From VGEM01 sp033764265 (GTDB lineage Bacteria > Pseudomonadota > Alphaproteobacteria > Rhodospirillales > Rhodospirillaceae), in NCBI GenBank assembly GCA_033764265.1, contig JANRJB010000230.1, positions 1 to 62,714 on the forward strand: a stretch of DNA of 62,714 nucleotides. The letters are read 5' to 3'. Under the pieces are notes generated by a model that was not told where the DNA came from, made no database searches, and worked only from the letters and a program-made list of their open reading frames with translations. Every line of letters begins with the position of its first letter. Position 1 is the first letter of the stretch. Below, in pieces: positions 57,946 to 62,714 of the stretch. The position numbers and the translations under genes were made by a program.

Positions 57946-58770
57946 ATGGCCGAGACCCTTCGCAAACCGAGACCGCGTCTGAACCGCGACACCGCGGCCG
58001 GCACGAATGCCGCCGCTGCGCCGCGCGGGCCGGCGCTTCGCCTATTGCCGGTCGTCATCTTCGCTGCCGTCGCGATGCTGGGCTTGCGCATCCAGGTGGT
58101 CGTGCAGTCGCTGTCCGGTTCGACCGAAACCTCGGTCGCCGTCGGCACTGCGCCCGCGCTCGCCCAGGCGCAACCGGACGCAGCTGCACCGGCCCCGGCC
58201 GCACCCGAGGCCGACGCTGAGCCGCCACCCGATGCGGCCGCGGATGACGACGCGATGTCCGAGACCGACGCCGCGGCGGACGGGCAGGGCGCACCAACCG
58301 GTCCGATGTCGATCAATCCGTCGACCTTGACGCAATCCGAGATCGACACCCTGCAGCGCCTGGCCGAACGGCGCGAGGCGATCGACCAGCGCGAACGCGA
58401 CCTGTCGCAGAAAGAAGCGCTGGTGTCGGCCGCCGAACAGCGGCTCGACCAGAAAATCGTGCAGATGGAAGACCTGGAAAAAGAGTTGCGCGCGCTGGTC
58501 GAACAGTACGATGCCAAGAAAAACGCCGAGATCGAGCAGTTGGTGCGCATCTACACCGCCATGAAGCCCAAGGACGCGGCGCGCATCTTCGACAATCTCG
58601 ACATGGGCATCCTGGTCGCGGTGGTCACCAACATGAAGGAATCCAAGGTCGCGCCGATCATCTCGTCGATGGACGCCGACAAGGCCCGCCAGCTGACGGA
58701 GGAACTGTCCAGCCGCCGGCAATTCCCGGGCCTCAGCCAGACCAGCCAGGCGGCCCCGCCGCCGGGCTGA
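57946..58770 (+). CDS. motE: MotE-like protein (MgtE N-domain)
   Basis: 274 residues. MotE was defined in Sinorhizobium as a periplasmic chaperone for the motility protein MotC. A membrane helix or signal anchor at about 30-52 (ALRLLPVVIFAAVAMLGLRI) is followed by an Ala/Pro/Asp-rich linker (60-125), a coiled coil (ETLQRLAERREAIDQRERDL-like region, 130-195), and the MgtE-N-type repeat IYTAMKPKDAARIFDNLDMG, then VVTNMKESKVAPIISSMDAD near 200-255. It lies between the DUF6468-like gene and two motB-like genes. The family call is firm by architecture; the partner here is not known, as no motC is seen. Confidence 0.83.
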   Translation: MAETLRKPRPRLNRDTAAGTNAAAAPRGPALRLLPVVIFAAVAMLGLRIQVVVQSLSGSTETSVAVGTAPALAQAQPDAAAPAPAAPEADAEPPPDAAADDDAMSETDAAADGQGAPTGPMSINPSTLTQSEIDTLQRLAERREAIDQRERDLSQKEALVSAAEQRLDQKIVQMEDLEKELRALVEQYDAKKNAEIEQLVRIYTAMKPKDAARIFDNLDMGILVAVVTNMKESKVAPIISSMDADKARQLTEELSSRRQFPGLSQTSQAAPPPG

Positions 58771-58922
58771 CCCGCGCGCCGCGGTTGCGATCAAGCCCCC
58801 AACAAGTTGAAATTCCCGGGTAAAACCCTGCTATCCGGGGCCCATTTAACCGCTCCTTCACGATTGCCGCCTAGCATCGCCCGACCAGGGGAACCGGCGC
58901 GGGGCCAGGGGCCCCCGCCACA

Positions 58923-59696
58923 ATGGGCGCCGTCATGGGTCATCTTGCGACCAGTCACGCCGACGCGGCTTGCGCCAGCACGCCCGCGTCGATGCCTGCG
59001 CGCGCAGCACCTGTCCGCCGCCCGTTGACGCTGCGCCGCGGCCGCTTGGCGCAGATCATGGCCGATCACGGCCAGGTCGTCCTGATCTCGCTGTCGCTCA
59101 ATCTGATTCTGCTTGCCTTCTTCATTGTCCTCAACGGGGCCGCGCGCCTGGACGGCCCGCGCGTGTCCGCCGCGCTCGACAGCGTGCGGCAATCGTTCGC
59201 CGTCATTCCTCAGGACAACGAAACGGCCATCGCTGCCGTGCGTGCGGCGGCCCATGATCGCCTGCGCAATGCGGTCTCGGCGGCGTTCGCCACGGTGGTG
59301 TCGGGGCGCGAGGTCGTGCTCCACGCCACCGCTGACCGCATCGACGTCGCCGTACCCGTGGCCGCCATCGTCGAAGATCAAACCGGGCGCGTGCGCGACA
59401 ATCTCGCGCTGCTCGATCGGATCGCGACCATCGTCGCCGACCCGCCCACCGGCACGCGTTACGCCGTCATGGCCACGGCACCGGGCGGCGACAACAACAC
59501 CGATCCGGCGACCATCGCCGGCGATCTGGCCGCGGCATTGATCGTGCGTGGGGTCGCTCCCGCCTTGGTCCTGGCCGGGCTCGCGCCGCCAGACCGGCCG
59601 GCTGCCGACGGCGTGACATTCAGTTTCCTGGTGCTCGACGACGCCGACGATGCGACGCGTCTTGCCGCGCTGCGACCCTCGGTCGGTGCGCCATGA
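58923..59696 (+). CDS. MotB-like membrane protein lacking the ion-binding Asp
   Basis: 257 residues. A basic N-terminus is followed by one membrane helix near 54-72 (VVLISLSLNLILLAFFIVLN) and a periplasmic region ending in an OmpA-like fold (TGTRYAVMATAPGGDNNTDP; LIVRGVAPALVLAGL). By alignment with the next gene (TFADLVLLLLTFFVLVF), the MotB Asp that carries the proton or sodium ion is replaced by Ser here. It overlaps the next gene by 4 bp (ATGA), so the two are made together, probably as a pair. It may be a structural partner or regulator in a heteromeric stator. The start at 58923 is one of two nearby ATGs. Confidence 0.72.
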   Translation: MGAVMGHLATSHADAACASTPASMPARAAPVRRPLTLRRGRLAQIMADHGQVVLISLSLNLILLAFFIVLNGAARLDGPRVSAALDSVRQSFAVIPQDNETAIAAVRAAAHDRLRNAVSAAFATVVSGREVVLHATADRIDVAVPVAAIVEDQTGRVRDNLALLDRIATIVADPPTGTRYAVMATAPGGDNNTDPATIAGDLAAALIVRGVAPALVLAGLAPPDRPAADGVTFSFLVLDDADDATRLAALRPSVGAP

Positions 59697-60397
59697 GGCC
59701 GGGCCCAATGTCCGTGGCCGCCCTTGTGCCGCGACGCCCGTCGCGGCTGCGGGTGGCGAGCGCTGACGCGGCCCAGCGCGCCTGGCTTTTGACCTTCGCC
59801 GATTTGGTGCTTCTGCTGCTCACGTTTTTCGTGCTGGTGTTCTCGATGTCCGAGCCGGTGCGCCAGCGCTACGAGCCACTGGTGCAATCCTACCTCGAGG
59901 CGTTCGCCCCGGCTGTCGATCAGGCCGAGGCGCCCGGCAAGCCATTGTCGTTTGCCGTCGAACCGCCGCCGGTGCGCGACGGCGTGCCATATTTACAGGC
60001 CGTGCTGCAGGCCGCTTTCGCCGGGTCGGACCACCTGCGCGCTCTTCAGTTCCGCGCCACGGCGCGCTACCTTGTGATCGAGATCGACGCTGCCCGGCTG
60101 TTCGCTCCGGACAGCGAGCAAGTCATGGACGCGGCAGGCCCGATGATGTTCGATCTGGCCGGTGTGCTCGGCAATCTCGTCAACCCCGTAGCCGTCGTCG
60201 GCCCAGTCCCGCGCGGGTTCGATGACCGGGCCGGGTCCGCGTGGTCGATGGGTCTCGCGCGCGCCGACGCCGTGGCGGCGGCGTTAGCCGGCGCCGGGTA
60301 TGGCAACGACCTGACGGTGCTGGCGTCCGGCCGCGATCCGGCGGCCGGGTCCGATACGATCCAGATTCTGGTCTTTGCCGAAGGGGCGCGACCCTGA
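59693..60397 (+). CDS. motB: MotB-like stator protein
   Basis: 234 residues; starts within the previous gene (ATGA). MotB anchors the stator to peptidoglycan and supplies the ion-binding aspartate. The sequence RAWLLTFADLVLLLLTFFVL then VFSMSEP near 31-57 is the typical N-terminal cytoplasmic tip plus membrane helix with the essential Asp in FAD. The periplasmic part has an OmpA/MotB-type domain (FAPDSEQVMDAAGPMMFDLA; SMGLARADAVAAALAGAGYG; VLASGRDPAAGSDTIQILVF), shorter than enteric MotB (308). Its MotA partner is probably the gene at 6457. The helix and Asp make the family call secure; pairing is inferred. Confidence 0.82.
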   Translation: MRPGPMSVAALVPRRPSRLRVASADAAQRAWLLTFADLVLLLLTFFVLVFSMSEPVRQRYEPLVQSYLEAFAPAVDQAEAPGKPLSFAVEPPPVRDGVPYLQAVLQAAFAGSDHLRALQFRATARYLVIEIDAARLFAPDSEQVMDAAGPMMFDLAGVLGNLVNPVAVVGPVPRGFDDRAGSAWSMGLARADAVAAALAGAGYGNDLTVLASGRDPAAGSDTIQILVFAEGARP

Positions 60398-60398
60398 C

Positions 60399-62714
60399 AT
60401 GAGCGCAGCACGCTTACATGCCCTGGGCCCGATCCGGCGCGCTGCCTTCGCGGTGCTGGTGATCGCTGCCGGGTGCAGCGGCGCACCGGCCTGGGCCGAC
60501 GGACTGCGGGCCGCGCCGCGCGACGGCTACGGCCGCATCGTGTTCGACTGGGATCAGCCGATTCGCTACGCCGCCGAGGTGGTGGGCGGCCAGCTGGTCG
60601 TGCAGTTCGAGCGCCCGATCACCGGCAACATCAACGATGTCGCAGCCGCGCTGTCGGCGTATGTGCAGCCGGGCCGGCTCAGCGCCGACGGTCGCACCGC
60701 CACGTTCCCGCTGCGCGCCAATGTCACCATGCGCACCTTCACCGTCGGCAACGCGGTGGTGGTGGACCTGACCGGCCCAACAGCTCCGGTCGCCGTGGCG
60801 CCTCAAGCCCCTTCGCCGACGACGCCATCGGCCGCGCCGGCGCTCCTGCGCCCGGCCGCGCCACCCCAACCTGCCGTCCCGACAGCCGCACCGCCAGCGG
60901 CGCCACCCGCCGGGCCGGTCGGTGCCGTGCCGGTGCGCACCGGCGTGCATCCCGAATACTTCCGCCTGGTGTTCGACTGGCCGGTCAGCACGCCGTTCAC
61001 CATCGAGCGGCGCGGCGACCGTGTGGCCATCGCCTTCAACGCGGCCGGCGCCATCGACGTCGACGCGCTGCGCCGCCGTCTGCCGGCGGCCAACAACGAC
61101 GCCAGCGTCACCACCGAGAACGGCCGCACCATTGTGTCGTTCCCGTTGTCGCCCGACATCAACGTCCGCAACTTCACCAACGGCAACAGCGTGGTGGTCG
61201 ATTTGATGACCACCGCTACCGCCGCTGCGCCGCAGCCGGCGCGCCAGGCCGCCGCCGCCACCACTCCGGCATCACCCCAACCCACAACCGCGCCTGCGCC
61301 GCGCCAAGCCGCACCCGCGACGCCTCCCGCACCCCAGCCGCCGCGTCAGCCGTCGGCGGCGGCCCGCGCGCTCACCGGTACCGTGGCCGACGAAGCCCAG
61401 GTCGATGCCGCCGGGCGGCGCGTGACCGGCGCCCAGGCCGGCGCGCCAGCCGGGGCCAATCGCGCGGTCGACCCCCTGGCCGGACGCCCGGCCGAAGTCA
61501 GCCTGACCATCCCGTTCGACGAACCCGCGGCCGCCGCGGTCTTCCGCCGCGCCGATTACCTGTGGGTCGTGTTCGACCGCTACAAACAGGTCGACGTCGC
61601 CGAACTGGCCAAGAAAGGCGCGCCCTACATCACCCTGATCGAGCAGCTGCCCTATCGCACCAACACCATCCTGCGCATGGTCACGCAGCCCGACATCAAT
61701 CCCAGCATGCGGCGCGACAACCTCGACTGGACGCTCGACTTCCGCGCGCTGCCGCTGCGCCCGACCCGGGCGGTGGAAGTGGTGCCGCAGCTGGAGCGCC
61801 CGCAACCCAACCTGTACATCCCGCTCACCGAGGCCGGCCGTACGGTCGCCTTCGAGGATCCTGAAGTCGGCGACTATCTGCTGGTCGTGCCGGTCATCCC
61901 GCTGGGCTACGGCGTGTTCCCCGAACGCACGTTCCCCGACGTGACCTTGCCGATCACCGCGCAGGGCGTGGTGATCGTGCCGCAGTCCGACGGTGTGCGC
62001 GCCTTGGCCACACGCAGCGGCATCGACATCGACGTCGACGGCGGCATGGCCCTGTCGAAGATCGCCGCCGAGCAGCTGAACGCCCAGGCCAAGGAGGAGG
62101 ATCTCAACCGCATCCTCAATCTGTCGGATTGGCAGATCGGCCGCGAGGAAGATTACCTGCGCAACAAGCAGGCCATGCAAAACGCCATCGCCGACGCGGC
62201 GGCGGCCGCCAAGCAGGAGGCCCGCCTGCGGTTCGCCCGCTTCGAGTTCATCAATGGATTCTATCCGGAAGTATTGGGCATTCTGCGCGTGGTGCAGTCC
62301 ACCGAACCGGAAATCGAGAACACCGCGCCGTTCCGCGCCCTGCGCGGCGCCACCAACCTGATGATGCGTCGCTGGGAGGAAGCCGCCGACGACTTCGCCC
62401 ACTTCAGTCTGGCCAACGACGACGACGCGCGTTTCTGGCTGGCCGCGGCGCGCGAAAAAATGGAAGGCACCGTCGGCGCCCATGCCCAGACGCTGATCCA
62501 GACCGGCGCGGTGATCCGCGCCTACCCGCGCCGCGTCAAGGTTCCGCTCGCGCTGATCGGCGCCGAGGCGGCCATCGCCGCCGGCGACGATTTCGGCGCG
62601 CAAGGGTTCCTCGATCTATTGCGCCGCGAGCGGCCCGAGGTCAACGAACTGGCGGCGATCGACTACCTGGATGGCCGGTTGAACGAGCGCATCGGCGAGC
62701 TGCGCGTGGCGCTG
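60399..62714 (+). CDS. Large secreted TPR-like protein of the flagellar locus, 3' end beyond window
   Basis: 772 codons visible from the ATG at 60399, directly after the motB-like stop; the frame is open to the window edge. A signal peptide with cleavage near AWADG (residues about 12-34) directs it to the periplasm. Two AMIN-like beta units repeat: GYGRIVFDWDQPIRYAAEVV with VGNAVVVDLTG, and EYFRLVFDWPVSTPFTIERR with NGNSVVVDLMT, separated by long Ala/Pro linkers. A third related segment (DYLWVVFDRYKQVDVAELAK) is followed by beta-rich sequence and, after about residue 540, helical TPR-like repeats. I do not know a name. Position suggests a link to the motor or to peptidoglycan; AMIN domains bind the cell wall. 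Confidence 0.75.
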   Translation, partial: MSAARLHALGPIRRAAFAVLVIAAGCSGAPAWADGLRAAPRDGYGRIVFDWDQPIRYAAEVVGGQLVVQFERPITGNINDVAAALSAYVQPGRLSADGRTATFPLRANVTMRTFTVGNAVVVDLTGPTAPVAVAPQAPSPTTPSAAPALLRPAAPPQPAVPTAAPPAAPPAGPVGAVPVRTGVHPEYFRLVFDWPVSTPFTIERRGDRVAIAFNAAGAIDVDALRRRLPAANNDASVTTENGRTIVSFPLSPDINVRNFTNGNSVVVDLMTTATAAAPQPARQAAAATTPASPQPTTAPAPRQAAPATPPAPQPPRQPSAAARALTGTVADEAQVDAAGRRVTGAQAGAPAGANRAVDPLAGRPAEVSLTIPFDEPAAAAVFRRADYLWVVFDRYKQVDVAELAKKGAPYITLIEQLPYRTNTILRMVTQPDINPSMRRDNLDWTLDFRALPLRPTRAVEVVPQLERPQPNLYIPLTEAGRTVAFEDPEVGDYLLVVPVIPLGYGVFPERTFPDVTLPITAQGVVIVPQSDGVRALATRSGIDIDVDGGMALSKIAAEQLNAQAKEEDLNRILNLSDWQIGREEDYLRNKQAMQNAIADAAAAAKQEARLRFARFEFINGFYPEVLGILRVVQSTEPEIENTAPFRALRGATNLMMRRWEEAADDFAHFSLANDDDARFWLAAAREKMEGTVGAHAQTLIQTGAVIRAYPRRVKVPLALIGAEAAIAAGDDFGAQGFLDLLRRERPEVNELAAIDYLDGRLNERIGELRVAL

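Overview
The window is a GC-rich, gene-dense alphaproteobacterial flagellar locus of about 63 kb. The alphaproteobacterial assignment rests on regulators found only or mainly in that class: FlbD (a sigma-54 activator), its partner FliX, the flagellin post-transcriptional regulators FlbT and FlaF, and a MotE-type protein. FlhF/FlhG suggest polar placement of the flagellum. I would guess a Rhodospirillales-like organism, but nothing here fixes the genus.

Layout. 1-3919 (minus): flhA-flhF-flhG (flhG cut by the window edge). 4137-5095: a secreted SUMF1-domain gene broken by a one-base frameshift. 5106-11371 (minus): fliF-fliG-fliH-fliN-motA-flbD, close to the Caulobacter fliF operon with motA inserted. 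11590-14816 (plus): an NAD cassette, nrtR-nadA-nadC. 14884-19302 (minus): fliK-flgD-flgE. 19523-42851: a flagellin and glycosylation island with three flagellin genes, flbT, flaF, a coiled-coil flagellin-like protein, and ten glycosyltransferase-type genes: two TPR-GT9-like (FlmG-like), three TPR-GT41 (OGT-like), one GT41-like with no TPR, one GT4, one GT8-like, one unassigned GT-A-like and waaA. 42838-48917 (minus): flgI-flgJ-flgN-flgK-flgL. 49199-50870: fliX, a dksA variant and a second flaF-like gene. 51197-54957 (minus): flgF-flgG-flgA-flgH. 55318-62714 (plus): fliL-fliM, a coiled-coil membrane protein, motE, two motB-like genes and a large secreted protein cut by the window edge.

Regulation can be read directly from the DNA. 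Three structural operons (fliK, flgI, flgF) carry strong sigma-54 -24/-12 elements. About 80-115 bp upstream of each lie palindromes of the form CGGCAA-N3-TTGCCG, which I interpret as FlbD enhancers (ftr). Two of the three have a consensus IHF site between enhancer and promoter. The early operons flhA and fliF carry the same palindrome directly next to a CtrA-like box (TTAA-N7/8-TTAAC), a layout suggesting CtrA activation and FlbD repression. fliL and the gene at 57254 have CtrA-like boxes. The first flagellin gene instead has a near-consensus sigma-70 promoter and a stem-loop at the start of its leader, with flbT, whose homologue acts on flagellin leaders, encoded 3.3 kb downstream. The sequence therefore supports an early (CtrA), middle (FlbD/sigma-54) and late (post-transcriptional) cascade.

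The most unusual content is the clustering of several TPR-linked protein glycosyltransferases around three short flagellins, together with unassigned proteins (at 19523, 24217, 28220 and 31819). I infer a multi-enzyme flagellin glycosylation system; substrates and sugars cannot be read from sequence. All calls rest on reading the sequence and on remembered family features; no database search was run.
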